Assembly (NCBI GenBank): GCA_030528555.1
Contig: JAUMYQ010000011.1
Coordinates: 1 to 55,375 of the forward strand
Reading direction: 5' to 3'
DNA length: 55,375 nt
From: Porphyromonadaceae bacterium
GTDB lineage: Bacteria; Bacteroidota; Bacteroidia; Bacteroidales; Porphyromonadaceae
Made by a program: the position numbers and the translations under genes. The notes under the pieces were generated by a model that did not search any database, was not told the origin of the DNA, and worked only from the letters and a program-made list of their open reading frames with translations. Shown piece by piece: positions 1 through 10,107 of this stretch. Position 1 is the stretch's first letter; every line of letters begins with the position of its first letter.

Positions 1-80
1 AACTTTTTGGAAAAAGTTCGGGAACTCCGAGAAAAAAGATCGGGAACATTTTTTCAAGTATTCCCGAGCATTTTTTAGAG
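1..80 (+). repeat. A-tract modular repeat element, truncated copy at contig start
   Basis: The contig opens in the middle of a repeat also seen near 9.9 kb, 39.2 kb and at the far end. The first 18 bases form a near-perfect dyad (AACTTTTT, GG, AAAAAGTT). They are followed by units carrying the core CGGGAA or CCCGA, separated by runs of five to six A or T that start at about 11, 32, 49 and 71, a spacing of 17 to 22 bases. The last unit differs from the other copies, so this right end is diverged or belongs to a variant. The same 18 bases end the window. Confidence 0.8.
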
Positions 81-140
81 AAAGGAAAACGTATTCTTTA
101 ACTAGTCTGAGTAGTGTACCAAAGGATGCCCGAAAGCTGT

Positions 141-1133
141 CTACTTCTTACCTATTACATCGAAACCCTGACCATAGACGCTCTGTACCTCTCCGATGGT
201 AACGAAAGCGTTGGGGTCGATCTCCTCAATGGCACGAGTAATTGCGACAGATTGCCTGCGACGCATCACGATAACCAGCACCTTAGCTGGATTACCCGTA
301 TACCCTCCTCGCGCCTCAAGCAGCGTACAACCACGTTTAAGCCTACGCGTAACGGCCTCATTGATTTCTTCAGGCTTACTCGAGAAGACGAGCATCTGTA
401 CCGACTGCCTATTGCTACGAATATACCAGTCGAGAGTGATGGAGACAAGGATGACCTGAATGATTGAATAAACGACCTTCTCAAAAGCCATCGTAGGTGG
501 CATCTTATTAACCGCCAAGTAGACATTGACGAAGTACGAGGACAGCACTATCGACCCATCCACTAGCATGAAGATACGACCAAAGCTCATATTCTTGTAT
601 TTGCTAATGAGAGCAACAATGACATCCGTCCCACCCGTACTACCATTGACCGAGAAAACTAAACCAAGCCCCAGCCCAATAAGGAGCGAACCGAGGATAA
701 GAGCCACCACAGGCTGATCCGCCAGGATGAGCAGACGGAAGTTATCCTCCAATGATGGGTCTGGCACAGCCAAACGTGTAGCAGTAGATATAGCCAAGTT
801 AATGAAGGCTATACCTATGAGTGTCTTGATAAAAAAGTTCTTATCTAAGAAAAGGAAAGCGACCACGAGGAGACCATAGTTAATCGTTGTGTACCAAACA
901 TCTATACCCACCCCAGTGGCCAGAGTCAGCAGGTTAGAAAAACCCGTCAGCCCCCCCGTAGTAATACGCTGAGGGTAAATAAGAAACGAAAAACCAACGA
1001 TGTAGAGAAAAACTCCAAGCCCCACAATAGCTACATCCTTCCAAAAATATCGAGAGGAAACCTGTAACTTTAGTTCTCTAAGCAACTCAACAAAGCGCAG
1101 ACGCACGAACTCGATCGGATTGAAATGTCCCAT
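141..1133 (-). CDS. YitT family membrane protein (DUF161/DUF2179)
   Basis: This 330-residue protein has a hydrophobic region of about five or six membrane segments between residues 30 and 210. A soluble C-terminal domain of about 90 residues follows, matching the YitT N-terminal membrane plus DUF2179 layout. The stretch FSVNGSTGGTDVIVALISKY is a typical family motif. No transported substrate is established for most members, so the role as a transporter is only inferred. The start is an ATG 26 bases after the leuS stop on the same strand, which suggests co-transcription with leuS. It ends about 60 bases from the repeat at the contig edge. Confidence 0.85.
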   Translation of the reverse strand: MGHFNPIEFVRLRFVELLRELKLQVSSRYFWKDVAIVGLGVFLYIVGFSFLIYPQRITTGGLTGFSNLLTLATGVGIDVWYTTINYGLLVVAFLFLDKNFFIKTLIGIAFINLAISTATRLAVPDPSLEDNFRLLILADQPVVALILGSLLIGLGLGLVFSVNGSTGGTDVIVALISKYKNMSFGRIFMLVDGSIVLSSYFVNVYLAVNKMPPTMAFEKVVYSIIQVILVSITLDWYIRSNRQSVQMLVFSSKPEEINEAVTRRLKRGCTLLEARGGYTGNPAKVLVIVMRRRQSVAITRAIEEIDPNAFVTIGEVQSVYGQGFDVIGKK

Positions 1134-1159
1134 AACCTTTGTATTGTAATCTGGATAAT

Positions 1160-3940
1160 CTACAGTACGATATTGACGATGCGCTTAGGTACAACTATGA
1201 TCTTCTTGGGTGTCTTACCCTCGAGCCACCTCACTGTCTCAGGAGCAGCAAGGGCTGCTGCCTCAATCTCCTTCATAGAGAGCGAAGCCGATAGCTCAAG
1301 CGTGAAGCGCGTCTTGCCATTGAAACTCACGGGATAGGTAAAGCTATCTTCGACAAGGTAACTCTCATCGCAAACTGGCCATTTGGCCGCCACAATGGAA
1401 GTAGGCTCCCCTACGGCCGTTGCCTGCCACAGCTCCTCGGCGATATGAGGAGCATAAGGGCTCAGGAGCACGAGCAATGGGCGCAGCACCTCGAGCGAGG
1501 TTGCACCAAGCCCCTGCAATTCATTGACGCAGATCATGAAGGCCGCAATCGAGGTATTAAACGAAAAGTGCTCAATGTCATGAGTCACCTTACGGATAAG
1601 CTTATGAAGAGCCTTGAGCTCCTCACGTGTAGCAGGCTTATCTTCTCCCCGAAGCTCATCGCCCGAGTAAAATAGCCCCCACAGCTTCTTGAGGAAGCGA
1701 TGCACTCCGTCTATGCCATTGGTATCCCATGGCTTACTCTGCTCGAGAGGCCCCAAAAACATCTCATAGAGGCGCAGGGTATCTGCCCCATACCGTTCGA
1801 TAACCATATCAGGATTAACCACATTGTGCATCGACTTGCTCATCTTCTCGATAGCCCAACCACAGATATATTGCCCCTCCTCAAGGACGAACTCAGCCGT
1901 AGCAAAGTCTGGCTGCCATCTGCGGAAAGCCTCAAGGTCAAGACGATCATTGCTCACCATGTTGACATCCACATGTATGGGGGTCACATCATACGCGTCT
2001 TTAAGCCCGAAGGAAACGAAAGTATTGGTGTCCTTAATACGATAGACGAAGTTGCTTCGCCCCTGTATCATCCCCTGATTGACAAGCCTACGGAAAGGCT
2101 CATCCTTGACTACCACCCCGAGGTCGTAGAGGAATTTGTTCCAAAACCTGCTGTAAATGAGGTGCCCCGTAGCATGCTCCGTCCCCCCGATATAGAGGTC
2201 TACCTGCTGCCAGTAGGCGTTGGCCTCGGGGCTAACCAAAGCTTCTTCGTTGTGTGGATCCATGTAACGTAGGTAGTAGGCCGAGCTACCGGCGAAGCCA
2301 GGCATCGTACTCAGTTCATAGGCATAGCCCTCAGCCGTGTGCCAGCCCTCGGCTCGCCCCAAAGGAGGCTCGCCACTCTCGGTAGGGAGGAATTTATCTA
2401 CCTCTGGCAGCTCAAGTGGCAACCGGCTCTCATCTATTGGATAGGCCACACCATCCTTATAGTATATAGGGAAGGGCTCACCCCAATATCGCTGTCGGCT
2501 AAAAATCGCATCGCGCAGACGGTAGTTGGTCTGGGCGTGACCGATGCCCCTCGCCTCGATCTCTTGAAGTATTACCCCCTGAGCCTCCTCTACGCTAAGC
2601 CCATTGATAAGAGGCGAATTGATGAGCGTGCCTTGCTTACTATCCTTACTATCGCTCCATCCTTTGGGGTCGGTGGGCTCTTCGCCCTCGGGGAGCACAA
2701 CCTGACGGATGGGGAGATCGAAATGGCGAGCGAAAGCAAAGTCCCGACCATCGTGCCCTGGCACAGCCATTACAGCCCCTGTGCCGTAGCCGGCTAGGAC
2801 GTAGTCCCCAATCCAAATAGGGATTTCCTCCCCAGTAATAGGGTTAATAGCATGCGAACCTGTGAAGACACCACTCACACGCCTATCCATCATACGGTCA
2901 CGCTCGGTCCTGCGCTTGGTAGCCTCCACATAGGCCTCTACCTCAGCCCGCTGCGCCTCGGTCGTCACAGCCACTGCATAGGCACTCTCTGGAGCAAGTA
3001 CCATGAAGGTCACACCATAGATAGTGTCTGGACGCGTGGTGAAGACGGTAAGGGTCTGACCCGCTGTCGTCTGAAAGTCTAGCTGCGCCCCACGGCTACG
3101 CCCAATCCAATTGCGCTGCATCTCCTTGAGAGCATCCGTCCACTCGAGGTCATCCAGCGAATCTAGCAGTCGCTCAGCATAGGCCGAGACCCGAAGGCAC
3201 CACTGACGCATCAATCGCTGCACAACAGGATGGCCTCCACGCACACTCAGCCCCTCGCTCACCTCATCATTAGCCAGCACCGTACCTAAGGCAGGGCACC
3301 AGTTGACCATCGTGTCACCGAGGTAAGCCAGTCGGTAGTTCATCAGAAAGTCAGCCTGCTCGGCCTCTGTCATCGCTGCCCAGCCCTCGGCCGTCACGCT
3401 CTGCACCACGCCTCCATAGGCCGTCAGTCCCTCGGTGCCATGCTCAGCCAGATGGGCACGCAGCTCATCAATAGGACGGGCTGCGCTAGACTTAGTATCG
3501 TAGTAATGGGCAAAAAGCTTGAGGAAGACCCACTGCGTCCATTTGTAATAGCTAGGGTCGCAAGTCTTAAACTCGCGACTCCAGTCGTAGCTAAAGCCAA
3601 TCTTATCTAATTGCTCCCGATAGCGTGCTGTATTGACCTCGGTAGTCTTAGCTGGGTGCTGACCAGTCTGGATGGCATACTGCTCTGCGGGTAGACCGAA
3701 GGCATCGTAGCCCATCGGGTGCAAGACATTGAAGCCCTGAAGACGCTTGTAGCGAGAGAATATATCTGAAGCAATGTAGCCTAGCGGATGCCCCACGTGT
3801 AGCCCCGCACCAGAGGGATAGGGAAACATATCCAACACATAGTAGGCTGGGCGAGATCTATCCTCCACCACCCGATAAACATCCTGCTCGCGCCAGTACT
3901 GCTGGATACGCGCCTCTATCTCTCTGAAGTTGTATTCCAT
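1160..3940 (-). CDS. leuS: Leucine--tRNA ligase
   Basis: This class I aminoacyl-tRNA synthetase attaches leucine to tRNA-Leu in the cytoplasm. The HIGH-type signature reads HVGH at residues 48-51 and the KMSKS loop is at residues 699-703. Between them lies the CP1 editing domain, with the threonine-rich TTRPDT stretch. At 926 residues it is longer than E. coli LeuS, with extra sequence in the first half, as I recall for other Bacteroidota. The open frame extends upstream to a TTG, but the ATG at 3940 gives the usual N-terminus ([16 protein letters not shown]). A TACCTTTG -7 box sits 37 bases upstream. Confidence 0.98.
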   Translation of the reverse strand: MEYNFREIEARIQQYWREQDVYRVVEDRSRPAYYVLDMFPYPSGAGLHVGHPLGYIASDIFSRYKRLQGFNVLHPMGYDAFGLPAEQYAIQTGQHPAKTTEVNTARYREQLDKIGFSYDWSREFKTCDPSYYKWTQWVFLKLFAHYYDTKSSAARPIDELRAHLAEHGTEGLTAYGGVVQSVTAEGWAAMTEAEQADFLMNYRLAYLGDTMVNWCPALGTVLANDEVSEGLSVRGGHPVVQRLMRQWCLRVSAYAERLLDSLDDLEWTDALKEMQRNWIGRSRGAQLDFQTTAGQTLTVFTTRPDTIYGVTFMVLAPESAYAVAVTTEAQRAEVEAYVEATKRRTERDRMMDRRVSGVFTGSHAINPITGEEIPIWIGDYVLAGYGTGAVMAVPGHDGRDFAFARHFDLPIRQVVLPEGEEPTDPKGWSDSKDSKQGTLINSPLINGLSVEEAQGVILQEIEARGIGHAQTNYRLRDAIFSRQRYWGEPFPIYYKDGVAYPIDESRLPLELPEVDKFLPTESGEPPLGRAEGWHTAEGYAYELSTMPGFAGSSAYYLRYMDPHNEEALVSPEANAYWQQVDLYIGGTEHATGHLIYSRFWNKFLYDLGVVVKDEPFRRLVNQGMIQGRSNFVYRIKDTNTFVSFGLKDAYDVTPIHVDVNMVSNDRLDLEAFRRWQPDFATAEFVLEEGQYICGWAIEKMSKSMHNVVNPDMVIERYGADTLRLYEMFLGPLEQSKPWDTNGIDGVHRFLKKLWGLFYSGDELRGEDKPATREELKALHKLIRKVTHDIEHFSFNTSIAAFMICVNELQGLGATSLEVLRPLLVLLSPYAPHIAEELWQATAVGEPTSIVAAKWPVCDESYLVEDSFTYPVSFNGKTRFTLELSASLSMKEIEAAALAAPETVRWLEGKTPKKIIVVPKRIVNIVL

Positions 3941-3976
3941 TTGTTTCGTTATGTAATGTATAATGATTGAGCGCCA

Positions 3977-3984
3977 CAAAGGTA
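3977..3984 (-). promoter_or_regulatory. Candidate leuS promoter, -7 box
   Basis: On the minus strand the bases read TACCTTTG, an exact match to the Bacteroidota primary sigma -7 consensus TAnnTTTG, 37 bases before the leuS ATG. I see no clear TTTG -33 box at the expected spacing, so support rests on the -7 box and position. Confidence 0.5.
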
Positions 3985-4094
3985 ATAAAAAGGCAGGGGT
4001 GCAGAGGGCTCAGAAAAGACAGAGCCATCATTCATCCAGAGAGCCATCACGGCTCAAACCTATCTCTCAGCCTAAGCCCCTCGAAGAAGGATGA

Positions 4095-4133
4095 AGGGCG
4101 CTGGGGCAGCATTGCTTGCTGTCCCAGCGCCCT
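4095..4133 (-). terminator. Terminator hairpin after the surface protein gene
   Basis: A perfect 11-base-pair stem (AGGGCGCTGGG with its complement) is extended by a GCAGC/GCTGT inner stem. It lies about 56 bases past the stop of the leucine-rich protein. The minus-strand tail (TTCATCCTTCTTCG) is only moderately U-rich. Confidence 0.7.
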
Positions 4134-4188
4134 ATCAAGAAGAAGGTCTTTTAAAGTAAGGCTTGCGCCTTATCTCGCTCTCCTAAAT

Positions 4189-7100
4189 TTACTTCACAAC
4201 CAGACGGTAGATACTCTCACCAAGACGCACAAGATAAACACCTCGGGGCAGCTCACCCACCGGAATGCGCTGTGTGCGTTCGCTGATCTTCTCCTCTCGC
4301 AGCAGTACGCCCTCTAGCGAATAGATACCCACACGTGCGCCTATCTCTGCGCCCTCTACGATGATGTAGGTCGTGGCAGGGTTAGGATAGAGATGTGGTG
4401 CCTGGGCTTCGGCTGTCTCCAGAGCTGTCTTTTGGCGAATCTGGACTTCGATCGAGGGCGAGCCAGCGACCGTGAAGCGGTAGGGTCGGGTGAGGGCGCG
4501 CCCATCGATACGCACTGCCTCCACCTCATAGCCAGCATCGGGTGTCACCTCCAGCTCTAGCTCCGTGCCATGGGAGACTGCCGAGAGGTCGGGATTTCCC
4601 TTGATAGCAAGGCGTGCATTGGGGACGCTGGGCAGCGTAACGCTATACGTCCGCTTGCGGAACGTGGCGCGCACCTCGGTATTAGCCGTCACCACAAAGC
4701 GACCGCTTGCCGTGATGTCCTCACCGCCTGCTGTGAGGCTTAGCAGTTCGTAGCCCTCGGCAGCTGTCGCCTCCACACGAAGCTCCGTGCCGTGAGGCAC
4801 AGCCGAGAGGTTCGCAAATCCTATGATACGCACCGAGCCACCAGTGACAGGCGTAAGGCTTACGCTGTAGGTCTTCTTGCGGAACGTGGCGCGCACCTCG
4901 GTATTTGCCGTTACCACAAAGCGACCGCTCGCCTTGATGTCCTCACCGCCTGCTGTGAGGCTTACCAGCTCGTAGCCCTCGGCAGGGATGGCTACCACCG
5001 TGAGGCTTGTACCCTCCAGCACACGAGCCAGATCGCTTGCCCCCGAGATCGTGAGGCTACCGCCCTCACTGCTTGAGGATGTCACGGCATAGTAGTTTAT
5101 CTTACGACTAAAGGCAAGGCTGAGGGAGATGTCCTGCTCCATCGTGAAGGTACAGCTCCAGGTGTCGTAGATACTGTTGTAGCCCATACCATAAGTGTGG
5201 GGGCTAGCAGCGAAGCTCAGCTGTGGCTCTTCGTAGCGGTTGCTGTCGTACACCGGTAGGATGCACACTTCCTTACCCCTCGCCACTTGTGTGGGCAGGG
5301 GCTTCTCTACACCGTCCTCAAAGTAGCGGTAGCTCACGCCCTCCACGTTGCTCTGCACCGCTAGGGCATAGAAGGCCTTACAGCCACCGCCAGGGGTCGT
5401 GGGGATAAGCTCATAGTTGCCATGTACTGCTCTCCAGCCCTTAGCCTGTAAAAGCGTGATGTCCGACTTCTCAAAGGCAGGATCTGTCTTGGGCCACACA
5501 TATATCACCTTATCAAATTGATCTCTAGGCGCATCTGTGTGCGTAGGGAGCGAGCGGTAGAAGTCATCCAGATCGCAAGGGGTTACATCTAACCTATATA
5601 GGTTGAACTCCACACTGCTGAGGCTCGTCATCTGAGAGAGGTCAGGCAGATTGAGGCGATATCGCGACCCTGGTATGTAGGGCTGGCTACCTGGGCGAAT
5701 ATACAAACTAGCACAAAGCTCGGGGCGTGTGGGATGAAATGCCTTATAAGGGGCTAGGAACTTTGCCCGATAGCCAAAGTTTGCCTCCTTCAAAGTCTCC
5801 GCTCCATGCTCTTTAGCCCACCTCTTAGCGTAGAGGTAGCGCACTCTAGGGTTATTCTCTGCGTAGGCGAAGCGTGGTACGACCTCCCAAAGTGTGGCCG
5901 CAAAGACCTGATCGTAGTCACAGTAGGCATAGCGTCCACCGCCTAGGTCGATCACCGTATATTTATTTCTAATAGATGTTCGTGTTTCGAACGTATGCGC
6001 CTCGATCTTACCTCGCTCCCCAAGATAGTCGATAGCGTATAGCTCCTCATACTGCTCGGCGTCGAAGTCCGCCACCGTGGCCGTGAAGGTCATATCCTGC
6101 GAGAGGGTGTAGCGCTTCCACTGCTTGTAGGCATCATCGTAGTGATTGACCTTGAGGCTAGTTACAATCTTGCCCACCTCTGGCACAACGTAGGCGTACA
6201 GCTCCGTACCCACTGGCAGGCGCTCGCCACTCCGCACCTCACGCTCACCAGCACGCACATAGATCTTGTAGCCCTCGCACTCGGGGATGGTAATGAGCTT
6301 GTCGCCCTCCGTCCCCTCGATGGGGTACAGCTCGCGCAGGTCCTTCATCTCGGGGTACTTCCTGTCCTCAGCCCTGTACACCTCCAAAAGCCCAGCAGGC
6401 ACATAGAGCCGCTTTACCCGATTGACGTAACGCTCCAGCAGCATAGGCTCAGGAGAATGGCAGACAAGCTCCTCGATCCTCATACCTTTTGACATCAAGA
6501 GATAATACCAAGGATAGTTGAACTCGTCGTTCCTACCAGACCCCTCAAAGCCTTGGATATGCCGCCCAAGGACGAGCCTCCGCAGCGCAGGCTTCCCACT
6601 GGCAGAATGCCCATAGATACCTAGCGTGCCAGCCCTCAAGATCGGTGCTTTGGCAAGGTACTCCAGCTCCTCGAGCTGCGAGCAGAGGAGGAACATACCC
6701 GTCCCCACACGCTCCACGCTCTCGGGAATGGTTGCCCTGCGCAGCTTCGAGCCAGCAAAGGCAAAGGCTCCGATGCTCTGCAATGCGCTCGGCAGGCTCA
6801 TCTCCTCAATATTGGTATCGGCAAAGGCAGCCCTACCGATGCGCTTAAGCGTAGCGGGGAGTTGCACGCCCGTCACAGCTTTATTACCCTCAAAGACGTG
6901 TGCGCCCAGCACCTCTACGCCCTCGGGGACAACGATCTGACCGCTTGCCTCAGTCCACACCCAAATCCCCTTGGCGTTGCGTACGCTCTTGAGCTTGGGG
7001 CAGCCGTCAAAGGGGTAGCCCAGCGTGCGCTCGAGCAGAGGGAAGTCCACCTCCTCGAGTGCCGTACAGCCCTCAAAGGCTAGCCCCTTGAGCTCACGCA

Positions 7101-9285
7101 CCCCACGACCAATGACCTTAGTAATCTTGCTACAGTCCTTAAAGGCTGCGGACTCGATAATCGTCACCTCGTCAGGGAGGATTACCACCCCCTCCGTAGT
7201 CTTTGGCTCATAGAGCATGACCTCATTACTTAGTACGCGCTGCAACTTCGGCACTTCGGAGAGTTCACACCAGTGGGTATCTATACGTGTCACATTCTTG
7301 TCATACTCCCCCCCAGAGGCTACAGCGTTAAAATCGGCATTCTCCCAGCTATTGCGGAGCGGATGCTCAGAGTAGCCTTTGAGTTTGGGGAAGTAGAGAC
7401 GTTCGAGGTTCGGCATCCTGCCTAGATGATACTCAATATACTCTACATTTTCGCCCGAGATGCTCGTAACCTGATCGTTCTTAGGAATAGCCCATCTGGC
7501 GATGACCTTAACCTCTGGGGGGAGGACTACATCGCCCGAAGCGGTATTCCACGAGATGAGTGTATCGCCACGCACGATCATCCCTGACAGCTCTCGCTCA
7601 TCGACATCCACGGCACGCCAGTTTTTCTGCTTTAGGACCGCAAGGTCGGAGGCAAAGGCATCGTTGTCCTCACTGGGTGAGGCATCGACCTTGCCCAGCA
7701 CATAGAGCTTGCCCTCGCTCTTCGTGCTGCGGTCGGTGAGGTTCTTATATAGGGCATTCATCCCCACGCTGCGCAGCCTATTGCCCTGAATACTGGCGGT
7801 CGTGAGGTTGGGCGGAGCTGCAGCGAGCTGCACATCCTCCAACTTATTGCTCGAGCAGTCGAAGCTCTCAAGCATTGCGGTGGGGAGGACGAGGTGGGTG
7901 ATTTGGTTATTGCTCAAATCCAACTTCCGAAGCCCTCGGTAAGCCCCAAGGTCTACACGCCCCTTGAGGGCGCAATAGCTAGCCGTCAGTTCCTTAACCC
8001 CCGTCAGCTGCGACCAAGGTAAATCGGAGAGATCCGAAAGCCTACGTATAAACAATTCCGTAAGCTGCGCCCGTGGCGAGAGCTTGAGTGCTTCTAGCTG
8101 CTGTATACCCAACAAGTGTAGAACGCTCAGACTATGAAGCTCCGAGAGATCAAGCACCCTCGAGGTCGCTACCTGACCGCTGAATGCCTCGATCTGTATT
8201 GTTTTAAGCTGCGTTGCCACCGAGAGATCGGGCATCGGAATACCCTCACTTAAGGATAGACCTAGGTAATTCAACTGAGGAAGAAGACGCTCAACACTTA
8301 GTCGCTTCACAATGATACGCCTGGCATCTAGGTAATCGACAGAACCTACATAAAACTTAATCGTAGGGTTATCTATGGGTAGGCGGTGAAAGGCCAAGGC
8401 ATTCCTTGGCATCCCCCACAATGTAGAGTTTATACCACTCAATTGGCTACTCATCTCTTCGCCCAAGGGTTGATAGATCAGCTCGCCATCGCCTAGGTCT
8501 ATGGCCACGAACTGCCCTACTTGTGTCGAGCCAAACCTTGGCAGCTCTAGCTCTATTCCTAATGTACCTCGAGGTGCCTTGACCTCACAGCTGAGGTAGG
8601 GCGAGCTGGTGGTGGGGAGGTCGCTTGCTAGGTAGTGCTGCCGCCCGACATTCGCCCCCACAAACTGCTCTTTAGTTGCCTCATCGGGGAGGATGAAGCG
8701 CTCCCCATGAGCAAATGCGCTCGGGTCAGCCTCGGAGAGCCCAGCACGACTGAGGTCAAGCATCTTGACCGACTTTTTGAAGAGGTTCGCCCCCACCTGC
8801 TCCACCACGGGAAGCGCAAGGTAGCTCAAGCCACCTCGCCGCCCCATACCAGCGTTCCACTGCATCGCCTCATCGCCCACACGCCGACATTTAGGTAGGC
8901 GTACCACGGTGAGCGTAAAGAATGCATCGGGTTCGCTCGGCCCTGCATCCTTAAAGGCTCGTGCGCCTAGCTCCTCCACCTCTGGGGCATCGAAGCCCGT
9001 AAGGGCAGACATCTCGGCACAGGCCTCTGCCCCGATGAGCCGCACCCTATTGAAGTCGATGTGACTTACCTCCTCGTTGCCCTTGAGTGCGCCTGGGGCT
9101 AGCTCCGTCACGCCATCGGGTATGCGTATGCGCCCAGAGGCATCCGCCCAACTGGTGAGCCTATGCCCCTCTACGACCTGCGCCCTAAGCGCACCGACAC
9201 TACCAAGGACGATGAGGGCAAGGGTTAGTGCGCCTAGCCATCGCCTGCCTCTCCTTGAGCTTAGGCTAAGTAGTTTTTGTTTCAT
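4189..9285 (-). CDS. Secreted leucine-rich (BspA-like) surface protein with type IX sorting domain
   Basis: The 1698-residue protein starts with a signal peptide (residues about 1-36, ending LRAQ). Most of residues 40-1000 is leucine-rich repeat of the BspA/LRR_5 type, with recurring phrases such as LPATLKRIGRAAFADTNIEE. Residues about 1394-1617 hold three 74-76-residue modules with GYEL...FRKKTYSV ends, resembling divergent InlB B-repeats. The last 68 residues, starting HLYPNP and ending YLVRLGESIYRLVVK, match a T9SS type A sorting domain. It should therefore be exported by Sec, then moved to the cell surface by the type IX system. BspA-like proteins often bind host proteins or other bacteria, but the ligand here is unknown. 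Flanking hairpins suggest it is transcribed alone. Confidence 0.9.
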   Translation of the reverse strand: MKQKLLSLSSRRGRRWLGALTLALIVLGSVGALRAQVVEGHRLTSWADASGRIRIPDGVTELAPGALKGNEEVSHIDFNRVRLIGAEACAEMSALTGFDAPEVEELGARAFKDAGPSEPDAFFTLTVVRLPKCRRVGDEAMQWNAGMGRRGGLSYLALPVVEQVGANLFKKSVKMLDLSRAGLSEADPSAFAHGERFILPDEATKEQFVGANVGRQHYLASDLPTTSSPYLSCEVKAPRGTLGIELELPRFGSTQVGQFVAIDLGDGELIYQPLGEEMSSQLSGINSTLWGMPRNALAFHRLPIDNPTIKFYVGSVDYLDARRIIVKRLSVERLLPQLNYLGLSLSEGIPMPDLSVATQLKTIQIEAFSGQVATSRVLDLSELHSLSVLHLLGIQQLEALKLSPRAQLTELFIRRLSDLSDLPWSQLTGVKELTASYCALKGRVDLGAYRGLRKLDLSNNQITHLVLPTAMLESFDCSSNKLEDVQLAAAPPNLTTASIQGNRLRSVGMNALYKNLTDRSTKSEGKLYVLGKVDASPSEDNDAFASDLAVLKQKNWRAVDVDERELSGMIVRGDTLISWNTASGDVVLPPEVKVIARWAIPKNDQVTSISGENVEYIEYHLGRMPNLERLYFPKLKGYSEHPLRNSWENADFNAVASGGEYDKNVTRIDTHWCELSEVPKLQRVLSNEVMLYEPKTTEGVVILPDEVTIIESAAFKDCSKITKVIGRGVRELKGLAFEGCTALEEVDFPLLERTLGYPFDGCPKLKSVRNAKGIWVWTEASGQIVVPEGVEVLGAHVFEGNKAVTGVQLPATLKRIGRAAFADTNIEEMSLPSALQSIGAFAFAGSKLRRATIPESVERVGTGMFLLCSQLEELEYLAKAPILRAGTLGIYGHSASGKPALRRLVLGRHIQGFEGSGRNDEFNYPWYYLLMSKGMRIEELVCHSPEPMLLERYVNRVKRLYVPAGLLEVYRAEDRKYPEMKDLRELYPIEGTEGDKLITIPECEGYKIYVRAGEREVRSGERLPVGTELYAYVVPEVGKIVTSLKVNHYDDAYKQWKRYTLSQDMTFTATVADFDAEQYEELYAIDYLGERGKIEAHTFETRTSIRNKYTVIDLGGGRYAYCDYDQVFAATLWEVVPRFAYAENNPRVRYLYAKRWAKEHGAETLKEANFGYRAKFLAPYKAFHPTRPELCASLYIRPGSQPYIPGSRYRLNLPDLSQMTSLSSVEFNLYRLDVTPCDLDDFYRSLPTHTDAPRDQFDKVIYVWPKTDPAFEKSDITLLQAKGWRAVHGNYELIPTTPGGGCKAFYALAVQSNVEGVSYRYFEDGVEKPLPTQVARGKEVCILPVYDSNRYEEPQLSFAASPHTYGMGYNSIYDTWSCTFTMEQDISLSLAFSRKINYYAVTSSSSEGGSLTISGASDLARVLEGTSLTVVAIPAEGYELVSLTAGGEDIKASGRFVVTANTEVRATFRKKTYSVSLTPVTGGSVRIIGFANLSAVPHGTELRVEATAAEGYELLSLTAGGEDITASGRFVVTANTEVRATFRKRTYSVTLPSVPNARLAIKGNPDLSAVSHGTELELEVTPDAGYEVEAVRIDGRALTRPYRFTVAGSPSIEVQIRQKTALETAEAQAPHLYPNPATTYIIVEGAEIGARVGIYSLEGVLLREEKISERTQRIPVGELPRGVYLVRLGESIYRLVVK
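4435..5106 (-). repeat. Three tandem 74-codon modules in the surface protein gene
   Basis: Modules occupy about 4879-5106, 4657-4878 and 4435-4656. The first two are near-identical in DNA over roughly 110 bases at their 3-prime ends (222-base period), including the codons for AGGEDI, ASGRFVVTANTEVRATFRK. The third module is clearly diverged. This indicates a recent internal duplication or gene conversion of the first two. Confidence 0.85.
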
Positions 9286-9390
9286 TTGCTTGGTTATTTA
9301 ATTGGTTAAACACTTGTGAATAATCGCACTTACAATTGTATATTCCCATGGGTTAGCCTTAGGCTGCTCCTTGTCTCACCCACAAACGAC

Positions 9391-9440
9391 AAAGCCCCAC
9401 GGCCGATCTCAGTAGACCAACCATGGGGCTTTCTCTTTTT
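9391..9440 (+). terminator. Orphan terminator-like hairpin
   Basis: AAAGCCCCA at 9391-9399 pairs perfectly with TGGGGCTTT at 9424-9432, followed on the plus strand by CTCTTTTT. No plus-strand gene precedes it. It could end a short plus-strand RNA divergent from the surface protein gene, or form in the minus-strand leader of that gene about 105 bases before its ATG. Confidence 0.5.
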
Positions 9441-9459
9441 AACTATATTACAAAATCCA

Positions 9460-9468
9460 GGGGGGGGG
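9460..9468. repeat. Intergenic G9 homopolymer
   Basis: Nine consecutive G on the plus strand, about 175 bases upstream of the surface protein ATG. Homopolymers of this length can vary by slippage, and this one could change promoter or leader spacing. Tracts of seven to eight C or G also occur in housekeeping genes here, so the signal is modest. Confidence 0.5.
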
Positions 9469-9864
9469 TAAAATTATGTTAACACCATAGCTAACAAGCG
9501 AGCTGATGCCACTCATACAGCCCAAAGAACCGTCACCGCAGGCAGGGCAAGGCGAGGGCGTAGCACCACGAGCCGAAGCTCGACCTCGGTCGCCCCACTT
9601 AACCCTACTAATATGCTGGCTGCTCATCATACTGCCAAACAGTTTGCACGCTTATCCCCAATCTAGTTTCTCTCCAAACTACACACGCCTCAGCGTCCTA
9701 GAACGCCAACGCACTGCACACGTACAAATATATAACTTATTTCTTACACGCTTACCCAAAATGCTTTATAACATATTTCCGTCTCCCTCCACGGCATAGC
9801 GACTACCCCCATCCCCCACCCCAAAAATACGTTACGCAGCCCCCCAATAGGCAACGTGGGCGGA

Positions 9865-9960
9865 GCACAAAAATCGGCTGCCGAAGAGCGCAAAAAATCT
9901 TCGGGAACTCCGAGAAAAAAGATCGGGAAGTTTTTGCGAAAAGATGGGGGGTGTCTCTAA
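9865..9960 (+). repeat. A-tract modular repeat element, short internal copy
   Basis: Runs of four to six A begin at 9869, 9892, 9915 and 9939, a 23, 23, 24-base period. Between them are CGGGAA cores (TCTTCGGGAACT and GATCGGGAAG). The right edge, TGGGGGGTGTCTCTAA, is shared with the copy near 39.1 kb, which has two more internal units. The common ends and variable middle show a modular element gaining or losing units. Confidence 0.8.
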
Positions 9961-10107
9961 CTGCATCAAGATAAGCAGATTATCAATGCTTCGGAGCAGA
10001 AGGCTATAAAACCAATAGGCCCTACTTATTTTGATACAAATAGCCGACCAATAACCTATCGAATAAGCCCACTTCATCTGCTATGTTAGGAGCAATATGT
10101 ACAAAAA

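Noticed and set aside
114-467. 117-codon plus-strand open frame over the yitT gene
   Set aside because: It is antisense to a well-supported membrane protein gene and has no recognisable features.
9506-9799. 97-codon open frame in the gap upstream of the surface protein
   Set aside because: Low-complexity, proline-rich translation with no family features, promoter or partner; probably chance.
9832-10077. 81-codon minus-strand open frame
   Set aside because: It runs through the repeat element and its translation mirrors the repeat units.
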